A DNA stretch of 64,000 bases from Halorubrum salinarum (GCF_013267195.1 NZ_CP053941.1:496001-560000); one strand, 5' to 3'. Counted from the stretch's first letter, positions 1 through 8,563 are shown. Made by a program: numbers and translations. The notes: generated by a model from the letters alone, not told the origin.

Positions 1-485
1 TCGCGGTCGACCACGCCGGCGGTCGGCGCGTCCCGCAGCGTCCGCCGGGCGGCGTCGAGCGCGGTCGCTATCTTCTCGGCCTTCGTCCCCGGGTGGCCGC
101 GCCCGGTCTCGTTTGCCGCCGACCGGGCGAGCCGGCTGACCGTCTCCCTGTCGGCCAGCCGCTCGCCGACCGACCGCACGAGCGCGTCGACGTCGCCGGG
201 GTCCCACGCCGCCAGCTCGTCCGCGGCCGCCCGCGACGCCGCGACGGTCCGCGACGCGCGGCACGGGAGGTCCGCGGCGCCCGTCTCGGACCCGCCGGGC
301 GCCGTGTCGCCGGCGCCCGCCGCGTCGGAGTCGGTGTCGGCGCCGTCGTCCGGCGCGTCCGCCTCGTCCGGCGTCGGCCCGGCGGACTCGACCGGCTGGG
401 CCTCGTCCGGGCCGCTCGGTTCCGCCTCGTCGAGCCGGGCCGACGCCTCCGCCTCGTCGCCCCCGCCCCCGCGGTCCTCGTTCAT
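1..485 (-). CDS. hypothetical protein, C-terminus beyond the window
   Basis: An open frame starts at the ATG at 485-483 and runs off the left edge with no stop, giving 161 codons. The first ~75 residues are a low-complexity acidic stretch (Glu/Asp/Ala/Gly/Pro rich). A more ordinary helical region follows, with an Arg-Thr-Val-Ala-Ala-Ser segment and, near the edge, a GHPGTKAEK stretch. I do not recognise a family. It is divergent from the large regulator gene at 602. A GAGAATAAG stretch about 30 nt upstream on the minus strand could be its TATA box. An acidic disordered N-terminus is common in haloarchaea and says nothing about function. Confidence 0.75.
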   Translation of the reverse strand, partial: MNEDRGGGGDEAEASARLDEAEPSGPDEAQPVESAGPTPDEADAPDDGADTDSDAAGAGDTAPGGSETGAADLPCRASRTVAASRAAADELAAWDPGDVDALVRSVGERLADRETVSRLARSAANETGRGHPGTKAEKIATALDAARRTLRDAPTAGVVDR

Positions 486-569
486 GCGAGCGAGTGTGTC
501 GGTGACGCCCTTATTCTCACCCAGTGAAACACTGTGCCACCGCGCGCGAGAGCCGTCACCGAAGAAACA

Positions 570-577
570 GTTATACC
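570..577 (+). promoter_or_regulatory. TATA box of the 602-4420 gene
   Basis: GTTATACC lies 25 nt upstream of the ATG at 602, the usual spacing for a leaderless haloarchaeal transcript. It supports starting at 602 rather than at the in-frame ATG at 524, which lies upstream of the box. Confidence 0.6.
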
Positions 578-601
578 GATGGGTGTGGTGCGGGGGCACG
601 T

Positions 602-3600
602 ATGACGGAGCCGTCGGAGCTCGTGGGCGCCGTCGAGCGCCGCCTCGACTTCCTCGAACGGCTCGCCGCGGAGCCGCTGCGCAAGCACGAGCTCGTCGAC
701 GCGCTCGGCCACTCCCGGTCGACGGTGAACCGGGCGATAGACGAGCTGGAGGCGGCCGGGCTCGTCGCGAGCGAGACCGACGGCTATCGGACGACGCTCT
801 CCGGGCGCCTCCTCGCGACCGAGTACCGCGAGTTCCTGACGGCCGCCGACGACCTCGCGGCCGCGGGCGACGTGCTGGACCCGCTCGGCGCGGACGTCGA
901 CGTCGACCCCGCGGTCCTCCGCGAGGCGGAGACGTACCGGGCCGCGGCCCCGGACCCTTACCGGCCGCTGGAGGTGCTCGACGGGGCGCTCGCCGACGCG
1001 GACGCGGTCGCGGCGGCGCTGCCCGCGTTCCCCTACCCGCGGGTCGCGGAGCGGCTCCGGCGCACGGCCGCGGGCGGCGGGACCGTCGACCTCGCGCTCG
1101 CGGACCGGGCGTACCGACACGCCGCCGAGCGCTTCGCCGACGACCTCGGCGCCGTCGCGCGCCGGGAAGGGTCCCGCGTCGCCGCGGTCGACGTCGTCGA
1201 CGCGGGGGTGGTCGCGGCCGACGGAACCGCGCTGCTTCTCACCTTCGACGACGGCGGGACGCTCCACGGGGCGGCGGCGTCGAGCGAGCCGGAGGCCGTC
1301 GAGTGGGCGGAACGGAAGGTGCGGGGACTGATCGACCGCGGGCGCGACACGGGCGACGCGCTCGCGGCGATGGACGACGCCGAGACGGGCGAGACCGAGG
1401 GCGACGCGCGCGGCGACGACCGACCCGAAGGAAGCGCGGGCGACTCGTCGACGGGCGGCGACCGATCCGAGGAGGAGGCCGACAGCCGGGAGCGATCCGC
1501 CGGAGCTGACGGGAGGGCGGAACGCACCGGTGGTCGGCTCTTCGGGGGAGCCGGGTCCGACGACCCCGGGCGGAGCGCGCTCTCGGCGCAGGGGTTCCAC
1601 GCGGTCGACGAGGACCGGCTCGCCGGCGAGGCGGACCCGTACGGACCGCTCCGCACCACCGCGTCGTTCCCGGAGGTCGACGCGGGGTACGTCCTCGACA
1701 GGACCGCGGTGCGCGACGGCGAGCGGCGGTCGATCGCCGGCCTGCTCGTCGACGGGCTCGCCGAGGGCACCGATCACGCGCTCGTCGGCCCGCCGGGCAG
1801 CGGCAAGAGCACGGTGTGCCGGAGCGTCGCGGTCGAGTGGTACCGGTCGGGACGCGGTCCGGTGACGTACCGGCCGAGCGACGGCGGCGACCCGTTCGCC
1901 GCGACGGAGCGGCTCCGCGAGCGCGTGACCGCGGGGGACGGCCACCACCTCGTGGTCGTCGAGGACGCGGTCGACCCCGGGGCCGCCGAGGCGGTCGGCC
2001 TCGCCCGCGAGCTGGCCGACCGCGACGACGTGTCCTTCCTGTTCGACGCCCGCGAGGAGCCGTACGACGACCCCGACGGGCTCCCGCTGTCCCCGACCGA
2101 CCTCCGCTACCGCCGGGAGATTGAGACCGTGCGGATGCCCCGGCTCGACGCGCGCGAGGTGGAGCGGTTCGTCGCCCACGTCGCCGACTGTACCGGGTCG
2201 GCGCCGGCGGCCGACCCGGACGCCCTGCTCGACGACGTGCGGCGCGCGGACGACGAGCGCGTCGGGGAGCTGCTCGCGCTCGTCCACCGCCTCGTCCGCG
2301 CGAGCGGCGAGGGCGCGACCGGCGCCGGCGACCCGAGAGGGAGCGCGGGCGGCGCCTCGGGAGAGTACGGCACGGGCGACGGGACGGCCGGACGCGCGGG
2401 GGACGCCGGTCCCGAGTCCGGGCTGGAGGCGGCGGTCGCGGAGGCGGTCCGGGAGGTCCGGAACCGGCCGCCGCCGACGGCGGACGTCGCGGTGCTCGTG
2501 AACCTGCTCAACGTCGCCGGCGTGGGCGAGGTCGAGACCTTGGCGTACGCGCTCGTCGACGGGCCGGCGGCGGGACCGGGGGGCGACCGCGGCGGAGACG
2601 ACGGCCGCCCGTCGCCGACCGTCGACGGGGTGCGGCGCGCGCTCGACCGCCTCGTCGGGACGGCCCTGGTGCGCTCCGGGGACGAGGGGTACCGCGCGGT
2701 CCACGACGAGTGGTCGGTGCTGTTCCTAGAGCGGCTCGTGGAGCGGGAGCCGGCGCCGGTCGTCGCCAGGCGCGTGGGGCGGGCCGTCTCGCGGGTGCTC
2801 GCGCTCGCCGACGACCCGACGCGCCGCGCCCGCGTCCGGCGGGCCGTGGGGGGCGACGCGCCGACGGTCGATCGGATCGAGCGCGACCCGGGCGCGTGGG
2901 CGGCGGAGACGGTCCGGGCGGTGTACGGCGTGGGCCGCCGGTACCCCCGGCTGGCCCCGCTGTACGGGCGCGTTCGCTACGCCCGGATCGACCTCCCGGA
3001 CGCGTGCCCGGACGGCCTGCGCGACCGGCCGCCGGAGTGGGTGACTCGGATGTACGTCGAGGCCGGCGACCTCGACGGGGCGACGGCGGCGCTCGACGCG
3101 TGGCGGCCCGGCGACGAGGCGGGCGCCGCCGAGCGCCAGCGCGGGTACGGCGACGTGGCGCGGCGCCGCGGCGAGTACGACGCGGCGCGCGAGCGGTACG
3201 AGCGGGCCGAGGAGCTGTTCGGGGCCGCGGGCGACCGCGGCGGGCTCGCGGCGGCCGTCCGCGGCCGCGCCCAGGCGGCCCACTTCGACGGGGATTTCGA
3301 GGAGGCCTACGAGGCGGCCTCGCGGGCGTACGCCATCGCCGTCGAGGTCGGCGACCCAATCGGGGAGGCGAAGGCGCTGATGGACGTCGGGAACGCGCTC
3401 GACGGGCTCGACGGGACCGACGCCGTCCTCGCCCACTACCGGGTGGCCGGCGACCTGTTCCGCGCCTACGACGACACACACGGGGCGGCGAACGTGCGGG
3501 CGAACCAGGCGGTCGCGCTGCGGCGTCGCGGCGACCTCGACGCGGCCGAGCGGACGGCGCGGCGCGCGCTCGACGGCTACCGGACGGTCGGCGACGAACA

Positions 3601-4420
3601 CCGCGAGGCCATCTCGCTTTTGAACCTCGCGGCGGTCGCCGAGCAGCGCGGCGCCGTCGGCGAGGCGGTCGCCCGCGCGGCGGAGGCGCGGGCAATCGCC
3701 GAGCGGGTCGGGTCGGAGCTGTACGAGGCGTTCGCGCTGAGCCACCTCGGCAGCGCGGCCCACGTCGCCGGCGACCTCGACCGGGCGGAGCGCTTCCTCA
3801 CGGACGCGCTGGACCGCCTCGACGCGCTCGACGCCGACACGCGCTGCGCGATGGTGACCGCCATCTTGGCGGAGGTCGCCATCGACCGCGGCGACCTCGG
3901 CGCGGCCGAGCGGCGCGTCGACCGGACCGCGTCGCTGCTCGACGACCACGCGGGACACAAGCGGCTGGCGGAGCTAGACCGGGTCCGGGGGCGGCTGGCG
4001 CTGGCTCGGGGGGACGCCGACGCCGCGGCGGCCGCGCTGGAGTCCGCCGTCGAGTCGGCCCGCGCGGGCGGGTTCACGCAGGTCGAGGCGCAGGCGCTCG
4101 CGGCGCTGGGCGCCGCGGCGGCCGAGCGCGGGGACGGCGAGGCGGCGGCGTCCCGGCTGACCGCGGCGCTCGACCTCGGCCACCGGGTCGAGGCGGTTCG
4201 GGCGGTCGTCGCGACCGCCGACGAGCTGGCCGATCTCCTCGCCGAGGGCCGCGGCGGCTCGTCCGCGACGGACCGCGGGGCGGTGGCCGAGGCGCTCCGG
4301 GAGTCGCCGCCCGAGGCGGTCCCGGCCGAGTCGGCCGCCGACCCGGCGGCGTACCGGGCGCTCGCCGACCGCTGGCGCGTCGACGGCGACGGCGCCGCGA
4401 CGTACCCACCGCTCGGGTGA
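602..4420 (+). CDS. winged-helix regulator fused to STAND-like P-loop ATPase and TPR repeats
   Basis: This 1272-residue protein has four parts. Residues 5-80 form a winged-helix DNA-binding domain of the haloarchaeal regulator type. Residues ~80-250 resemble the sensor region that follows such domains in FilR1-like archaeal regulators. After an acidic linker, a P-loop NTPase module begins with Walker A GPPGSGKST at 396-404 and a Walker B-like hydrophobic strand ending in ED near 450. Residues ~815-1230 are at least eight TPR-like helical pairs. Winged helix, NTPase and TPR together resemble MalT/STAND switch ATPases, in which the TPR part senses a ligand or partner and nucleotide drives oligomerisation. 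The start at 602 is supported by the TATA box. DNA binding and ATP hydrolysis are inferred; the ligand and target are unknown. Confidence 0.85.
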   Translation: MTEPSELVGAVERRLDFLERLAAEPLRKHELVDALGHSRSTVNRAIDELEAAGLVASETDGYRTTLSGRLLATEYREFLTAADDLAAAGDVLDPLGADVDVDPAVLREAETYRAAAPDPYRPLEVLDGALADADAVAAALPAFPYPRVAERLRRTAAGGGTVDLALADRAYRHAAERFADDLGAVARREGSRVAAVDVVDAGVVAADGTALLLTFDDGGTLHGAAASSEPEAVEWAERKVRGLIDRGRDTGDALAAMDDAETGETEGDARGDDRPEGSAGDSSTGGDRSEEEADSRERSAGADGRAERTGGRLFGGAGSDDPGRSALSAQGFHAVDEDRLAGEADPYGPLRTTASFPEVDAGYVLDRTAVRDGERRSIAGLLVDGLAEGTDHALVGPPGSGKSTVCRSVAVEWYRSGRGPVTYRPSDGGDPFAATERLRERVTAGDGHHLVVVEDAVDPGAAEAVGLARELADRDDVSFLFDAREEPYDDPDGLPLSPTDLRYRREIETVRMPRLDAREVERFVAHVADCTGSAPAADPDALLDDVRRADDERVGELLALVHRLVRASGEGATGAGDPRGSAGGASGEYGTGDGTAGRAGDAGPESGLEAAVAEAVREVRNRPPPTADVAVLVNLLNVAGVGEVETLAYALVDGPAAGPGGDRGGDDGRPSPTVDGVRRALDRLVGTALVRSGDEGYRAVHDEWSVLFLERLVEREPAPVVARRVGRAVSRVLALADDPTRRARVRRAVGGDAPTVDRIERDPGAWAAETVRAVYGVGRRYPRLAPLYGRVRYARIDLPDACPDGLRDRPPEWVTRMYVEAGDLDGATAALDAWRPGDEAGAAERQRGYGDVARRRGEYDAARERYERAEELFGAAGDRGGLAAAVRGRAQAAHFDGDFEEAYEAASRAYAIAVEVGDPIGEAKALMDVGNALDGLDGTDAVLAHYRVAGDLFRAYDDTHGAANVRANQAVALRRRGDLDAAERTARRALDGYRTVGDEHREAISLLNLAAVAEQRGAVGEAVARAAEARAIAERVGSELYEAFALSHLGSAAHVAGDLDRAERFLTDALDRLDALDADTRCAMVTAILAEVAIDRGDLGAAERRVDRTASLLDDHAGHKRLAELDRVRGRLALARGDADAAAAALESAVESARAGGFTQVEAQALAALGAAAAERGDGEAAASRLTAALDLGHRVEAVRAVVATADELADLLAEGRGGSSATDRGAVAEALRESPPEAVPAESAADPAAYRALADRWRVDGDGAATYPPLG

Positions 4421-4470
4421 GCCGCGGGCGGTGTCGCAATCGCTTTGGGCGCGCGCGGAGAACCGCGGCC

Positions 4471-4980
4471 ATGACCGACGCCGACACGCTCGCGGACCTG
4501 CGGACGGCGGCAGACTACCAGTTCGGGGCCGGCGCGGGCGACGCGCTGTTCCCGCCGGGCGACCCGCTCACCGTGCGCCGGTCGAGCGGCGGCCGCCCGC
4601 GACAGGTGATCGACGGCGACGTCGACGACACGCCCGGCAGCAGCGAGGGCGACCGCCTCGTCTCCTACGGCACCGACGGCCGGTTCACGCTCGGGCTCGC
4701 GGGCGGGAAGCGCATCCACGAGGCGTTCGCCGCGCCGCGGCACCGGATGGTCGTCGGCGAGGAGAGCGAGCCGTTCGTCCGGGAGGGGCGCAACGCGTTC
4801 GCGAAGTTCGTCACCGCGGCGGACGACGGGATCCGCCCGGGTGACGAGGTGCTCGTCGTCGACGAATCCGACGCGATATTCGGGGTCGGGCGGGCCGAGC
4901 TCTCGGGCGCGGAGGCCGAACAACTCGGCTCGGGCGTCGCCGTGAAGACGCGCGACGGGAACCCCACGGACGACGACTGA
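4471..4980 (+). CDS. PUA domain protein
   Basis: A 169-residue protein. Residues ~80-155 carry a PUA RNA-binding fold signature (NAFAKFV, then a GDEVLVVDE strand and a GVGRAELSG strand) most like the PUA domain at the end of archaeal tRNA-guanine transglycosylase and archaeosine synthase. It has no transglycosylase domain, so it is a stand-alone RNA-binding protein, perhaps linked to tRNA modification. It starts 50 nt after the regulator gene on the same strand. Its 3' end abuts the structured repeat at 4991. Confidence 0.85.
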   Translation: MTDADTLADLRTAADYQFGAGAGDALFPPGDPLTVRRSSGGRPRQVIDGDVDDTPGSSEGDRLVSYGTDGRFTLGLAGGKRIHEAFAAPRHRMVVGEESEPFVREGRNAFAKFVTAADDGIRPGDEVLVVDESDAIFGVGRAELSGAEAEQLGSGVAVKTRDGNPTDDD

Positions 4981-4990
4981 CGAACCGATC

Positions 4991-5250
4991 CGCGGCGGCG
5001 CGTGCCTGCGAGCGGCCGGAGCGAAGCGGAGGCCGCGAGGCGGCACGCGCGAGGGACGCGGTGAGCGCTCGGAGAGCGCGAACCGCGAGGCTGGGGAGGT
5101 GTGAGGTGCGGTTGCGGTCGGGCGGGGCTCGAAGGGGCAGCCGCGAGGCGACCAGACGCTCGCTGCGCTCCTCGTCGCTCGCGTTGCTCGCTCCTGCGGT
5201 GCTTGCGTCGCCTCTGGTCGCCTCGCGGCTGGGGCTTCGGGGGTGTTCGT
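4991..5250 (+). repeat. structured repeat element, copy 1 (putative RNA)
   Basis: This fills the space between two convergent genes. Four paired parts are visible. Hairpin A: GCGCGTGCC (4998-5006) with GGCACGCGC (5042-5050), with a smaller inner stem. Hairpin B: GCGGT and GCGCTC (5058-5070) with GAGCGC and ACCGC (5074-5086). A conserved block follows, beginning GAGGCTGGGGAGG (5087-5099) and ending GGGGCAG. Hairpin C: CAGCCGCGAGGCGACCAGA (5138-5156) with its perfect complement (5213-5231) around a 56-nt loop. It ends with a CTGGGGCTTCGGGGGTGTTC block. The same blocks recur at 48669-48985 and in reduced form at 55154-55233. Unlike those copies it has no GTATAC box. I do not recognise it as a named RNA. 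Confidence 0.8.
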
Positions 5251-5295
5251 GTCGGTCGGTGGTCCGTGAACGAACTCATCGTGCGCCGAATCGAC

Positions 5296-6321
5296 TTATA
5301 AGAATCCCGCCAGTCCGAGCGCCTCGATCAGCGGGACCCCGGCGACGACGGAGCCGATCAGGTAGCCGCCGATGGCGCCGCCGTTCAGGAGGGGGAGCCC
5401 CGCGTGGGGGCGCCCCTGAATCACCCACCGCATGAGGACGAGCAGCCCCGCGAGGGTGCCGACCATCGCCAGCGCCGCGGGGAGGTTGACCCCGAGGAGC
5501 GGGACCGCGAGGTCCGCCGCCGGCGAGAACGTCGCCGCGCTCGCGATCAGCACCGTCGGGATGACGGCGTCGCCGAGGCCGATGAAGAACGCGTCGCGGT
5601 CGCCGGGGGCGTCGGCGGGGTCGGCGGCCACGTCCTCGGTGTCATTCGCGTCCGCGTCGGCGTCGCCGGCGTCCGCCGTCTCGCCGTCCTCCGCGTCCGA
5701 TTCCGACTCCCCGGCGACTCCTGACGCCTCCTCGCTGGCCGTCTCGCCGTCGAGCAGCGAGTACGACAGTGACAGCGGGATCACCAGCACGACGGGGATG
5801 TTGAGGTCCATCACGCCCTCCGCGAGCGACAGCATGTGTTCGGTGCCGTACACGGAGACGGCGTCGTAAACGGCGAGGACGGCGAGCAGGATCAGCGCGG
5901 GCAGGAGGCCGAAGGAGATGCCGAACAGCCCGGCGGCGCCCGCGCCCATCAACACCCCGGCGGTGTCGATGACGTACCACTCGGGGTGAACGAGCAGGCC
6001 GACCGCGACCGCGACCGCCGGGACGGCGGCCGCGAGCGGCGGGACGAGCGCGGAGAACACGTACCACGAGAGCCACGCCGACACGCCGACGATCAGCAGC
6101 CGGATCGCCCCGTCGAAGTCATACCGGAACGCCGCCAGCATCAGTCCGGTCATCACGACGATGGCCGCGACGTACACCACGCTGTTCACGGGGTTATCAG
6201 GGTTCTCGACCGCCTGATACCCGCTCTCGGCGAACTCGGGGACGAGCGCCAGCGCGCCCACCTGAACGACTACGAACAGCCCGACGACGAAGGCGACGCC
6301 GCGGTACTCGCGGGGGAACAT
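5296..6321 (-). CDS. presenilin-like intramembrane aspartyl protease (A22 family)
   Basis: A 341-residue polytopic membrane protein with about nine hydrophobic segments. The paired catalytic motifs of presenilin/signal-peptide-peptidase homologues are visible: YD in AVYDAVSVYG (around residue 153) and GLGD in GLGDAVIPT (around 249), followed near residue 280 by LPAAL in the position of the PAL motif. Between the two catalytic segments lies a ~50-residue strongly acidic loop. It would cleave substrates within the membrane; substrates are unknown. The ATG at 6321 precedes the first hydrophobic segment directly. It is convergent with the PUA gene, with repeat copy 1 between them. Confidence 0.9.
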   Translation of the reverse strand: MFPREYRGVAFVVGLFVVVQVGALALVPEFAESGYQAVENPDNPVNSVVYVAAIVVMTGLMLAAFRYDFDGAIRLLIVGVSAWLSWYVFSALVPPLAAAVPAVAVAVGLLVHPEWYVIDTAGVLMGAGAAGLFGISFGLLPALILLAVLAVYDAVSVYGTEHMLSLAEGVMDLNIPVVLVIPLSLSYSLLDGETASEEASGVAGESESDAEDGETADAGDADADANDTEDVAADPADAPGDRDAFFIGLGDAVIPTVLIASAATFSPAADLAVPLLGVNLPAALAMVGTLAGLLVLMRWVIQGRPHAGLPLLNGGAIGGYLIGSVVAGVPLIEALGLAGFL

Positions 6322-6618
6322 TCGACCGCCGGTTCGTCGGCCGAGGGTTTCGTCCTTGCGCTTCGGCCGCGCGCGGCGGCGACGGCGGTCGCTGTTCGAG
6401 GAGCGGAGCGCGAACAGAAACGGGTTCGGGCTCGGTGTGGGAGCGGGTGGACCCGAACCCAAGCCGACGGACGACGGACGGTGGAAGCGAGTGGCCGACC
6501 GGCCCGCCCGGAACGGGATGGGGCCGGCCGGATTCGTCCGCGGCGTTTGCTTCCTTCCCCGAGCGACGTAAGAACCTACCGGCCGAGTTATCAGGAGAGA
6601 TACTCGGCGTGTGAAGGG

Positions 6619-6666
6619 GACGGAACCGGACGAAACGAGGAGGACGAAACCGGACGGAACGAGGGC
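6619..6666 (+). repeat. 24-nt tandem repeat, two units
   Basis: Two adjacent units of the form GACGRAACCGGACGRAACGA (then GG and two variable bases) start at 6619 and 6643. They differ at only a few positions. Too few units to be functional evidence. Confidence 0.6.
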
Positions 6667-6903
6667 GACGCTGGCGGGCCGCGGAACGCGGGAAAGGGGT
6701 GGGAGAGGTGGGAGGCGGGCGAAAGGCGAAGCGGCGGCGAGAGGCGGCGGGCGGCGGCCGGACAGCGGACCCCCAGGCTGTCGTCGGCGTCGCCGCCCGG
6801 GTGGTCGGGACGGGCGCGCGGATCGATTAACGCCGAATTCCAACGAGAAAAGCGTCGGTCTTCGGCAAAAGGCGCTATGTCCCTCAGGCGTATAAAGGTG
6901 TGA

Positions 6904-6992
6904 GATCCGGAACGGCACGATCCGGCGAGGCGGGATCGGGGCACGTGGGATCCGGCGGCGCGAGATCGGGACACGTGAGATTCGGCGCTGCC
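6904..6992 (+). repeat. 30-nt tandem repeat, two full and two partial units
   Basis: A partial unit starts at 6904, full units start at 6919 and 6949, and a third partial unit starts at 6979. Each begins GATCCGGCG (or GATTCGGCG). The full units contain GATCGGG then CACGTG. The array ends just before the stop codon of the nitrilase gene on the other strand. Confidence 0.75.
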
Positions 6993-7014
6993 CGCGAGGC
7001 ACGCGCGGACCGGC

Positions 7015-7821
7015 TCACCGACGGTCGCGCAGCGCCGGGAACTCCTCGCGGACCGCCGCGACTCGGTCGGGGTCCACCGTCGCGGTCACGACGCCCGGTT
7101 CGTCGCCGACCGATGCGAGCGCGGTCCCCCAGGGGTCGTACACCGCGCTCCGACCGCAGAGCGCGTCGTCGCCGAACCGGCCGCTCCCGTTGACCGCGGC
7201 GACGTACGCGAGGTTCTCGATGGCCCGCGCGCGGCCGAGCGTCCGCCAGTGTTCGATCCGCGGGTAGGGCCACGCGCTCGGCACCAGCACGCACTCGACG
7301 CCCCGATCGACCATCCCACGGAACTGCTCCGGGAAGCGGAGGTCGTAGCAGGTCGTCACCCCGACCGTGACGCCCCCGAGGTCGACCACGGGCGTCCGCT
7401 CGCCGGGGACCATCCGGTCCGTCTCCTCTGAGCCGTACCCGAAGAGGTGGCGCTTCCGGTAGACGAGGCGCCGTTCGCCGTCGGCGTCGAACAGCACCGC
7501 GGCGTTGGCGAGCCCGGACTCGGCCGGCACGTCGAGGCCGTCCGCGGCCGACGCAGACAGGTCCTCGACGACCGTCCCGGCCAGCACCGCCACGTCGTGG
7601 TCGTCGGCCGCGGCCGCGAACCGGGCGAGCCGGTCGCCGGCGAGGCTCTCCGCGGCCCGCCCGTACGCGTCGAACGCGAAGTAGCCCACGTCGAACAGCT
7701 CGGGGAGCACGATGAGGTCCGCGCCGTCGGCCGCCGCCTCTCGCACCCGGTCGAGCGCCCGCTCGACGTTGGCCTCGACCGCGCCGCCCTCGACCGCCAG
7801 TTGGACGCCGGCGAGCCTCAT
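7015..7821 (-). CDS. carbon-nitrogen hydrolase (nitrilase superfamily)
   Basis: A 268-residue cytosolic hydrolase with the nitrilase catalytic triad: Glu in LPELFD (about residue 41), Lys in YRKRHLF (about 123) and Cys in TTCYDLRFPE (about 158). The DLRFPE and SAWP segments are typical of the Nit2/omega-amidase-like branch, which removes ammonia from small amides or omega-amino acids; the actual substrate cannot be read from sequence. Length fits the family (260-280 aa). Its ATG overlaps the stop of the upstream START-like gene (ATGA), so the two are translationally coupled. Confidence 0.93.
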   Translation of the reverse strand: MRLAGVQLAVEGGAVEANVERALDRVREAAADGADLIVLPELFDVGYFAFDAYGRAAESLAGDRLARFAAAADDHDVAVLAGTVVEDLSASAADGLDVPAESGLANAAVLFDADGERRLVYRKRHLFGYGSEETDRMVPGERTPVVDLGGVTVGVTTCYDLRFPEQFRGMVDRGVECVLVPSAWPYPRIEHWRTLGRARAIENLAYVAAVNGSGRFGDDALCGRSAVYDPWGTALASVGDEPGVVTATVDPDRVAAVREEFPALRDRR

Positions 7822-8246
7822 GCCGGCGAGGCGAGCGAGGCGCGGAGCGCGTCCTCCAAGTTGTCCAGCTCGGCGTCGAAGTTCCGCTTGAAGAAGGACT
7901 CGACGCCCGGGAGCTTCCCGTCGACGACGAACTCGTTGGCGAGCCGGCAGCCGCCGTCGGTCTCGGTGATCTCGTGTTCGCCGGTGACGCGGAACGCCCG
8001 CGACTTCCCGACGAACTTCACTCGGTTCGGGGGGTCGCGCGCGATGTCCTTCGTCTCGACGTCGATCGTCGAGCGGATCATCGGGATCGGGAGCGCGACG
8101 TGCCACGTCGCGCTGCCGTCGTCGTGTACTTCGAAGGAGTCGACCACGCTGATGGCGCCCGCGCGCTGCTCCGCGTCCGAGATAAACGCCCACACGTCGG
8201 CCGGCGGCGCGTCGAACTCGAACGTCCGGGAGACTCGAACGGTCAT
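7818..8246 (-). CDS. START-like/SRPBCC domain protein (CoxG-like)
   Basis: A 142-residue protein with the SRPBCC pattern. It begins with a strand (VRVSRTFEFDAPPADVWAF), then strands carrying ATWHVALPIPM, then a long C-terminal helix. This fold binds hydrophobic ligands in a deep cavity; the CoxG/polyketide-cyclase-like subgroup is the closest by eye. No ligand is predicted. It is the first gene of a two-gene unit with the nitrilase. A TTTTTAACC stretch about 25 nt upstream may be the promoter. Confidence 0.88.
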   Translation of the reverse strand: MTVRVSRTFEFDAPPADVWAFISDAEQRAGAISVVDSFEVHDDGSATWHVALPIPMIRSTIDVETKDIARDPPNRVKFVGKSRAFRVTGEHEITETDGGCRLANEFVVDGKLPGVESFFKRNFDAELDNLEDALRASLASPA

Positions 8247-8333
8247 ACGTACCCGTTTGGGACTACGGGGGTTAAAAATGCGCGTCGACGGTGTCGGGTG
8301 CGGGGAACGCGGTCGCCGCGCTGCCCGACGACC

Positions 8334-8561
8334 TCAGCCCTCCGGGGTCACGCGCCAGGTGGTCGACTTCGCGCGGCCCCACTTCTCGATGTCCACGTCG
8401 TCCGACTTCTCGGCGAGTCGCGGGAGCCGGGAGCCCACCTGCTTCGCGGTGAGGCCGATCGCGTCGGCGATCGTCTTCGAGCGAACGTACCGCTCACCAC
8501 GGGTGACGCTGTCCGTGAGGTACGCGAGGATCCGCTGTTCCTCCTCGGTGTACTCGCTCAT
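8334..8561 (-). CDS. small winged-helix protein (DUF7123-like)
   Basis: A 75-residue protein predicted to be a single winged-helix domain: an N-terminal helix (EEQRILAYL), a recognition-helix region (SKTIADAIGLTAKQVGSRL) and a C-terminal beta hairpin with WGRAKSTTWRV. It resembles a haloarchaeal family I know as DUF7123 (number from memory). A perfect 6+6 palindrome lies just upstream of its start (8564-8581), which makes self-regulation plausible but unproven. Confidence 0.88.
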   Translation of the reverse strand: MSEYTEEEQRILAYLTDSVTRGERYVRSKTIADAIGLTAKQVGSRLPRLAEKSDDVDIEKWGRAKSTTWRVTPEG

Positions 8562-8563
8562 TA

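Larger units (their letters stand above)
6322..7014. other. 693-nt gene-free region with short tandem repeats
   Basis: It lies between the starts and ends of two minus-strand genes. No frame in it looks like a protein. It contains two short tandem repeat blocks (listed separately), G/A-rich low-complexity sequence around 6700-6770, and a GCGTATAAAGG box at about 6889-6899. The box could be a plus-strand promoter reading into the 30-nt repeat, or chance. Nothing else was recognised. Confidence 0.6.

Noticed and set aside
482-2704. A 740-codon open frame on the minus strand opposite the large regulator gene
   Set aside because: In high-G+C haloarchaeal DNA the frame opposite a gene is often free of stops. 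The plus frame has recognisable HTH, Walker A and TPR motifs; the minus frame shows only Arg/Val/Gly/Asp-rich composition and no domain.
4991-5250. SRP RNA, RNase P RNA or tRNA as the identity of the structured repeat
   Set aside because: None of the conserved cores of those RNAs that I know was found, and the element occurs at least twice in the window.
6591-6974. A 127-aa minus-strand open frame in the intergenic region
   Set aside because: The composition is Ser/Pro/Arg-rich and it spans the tandem repeats; no start signal or domain supports it.
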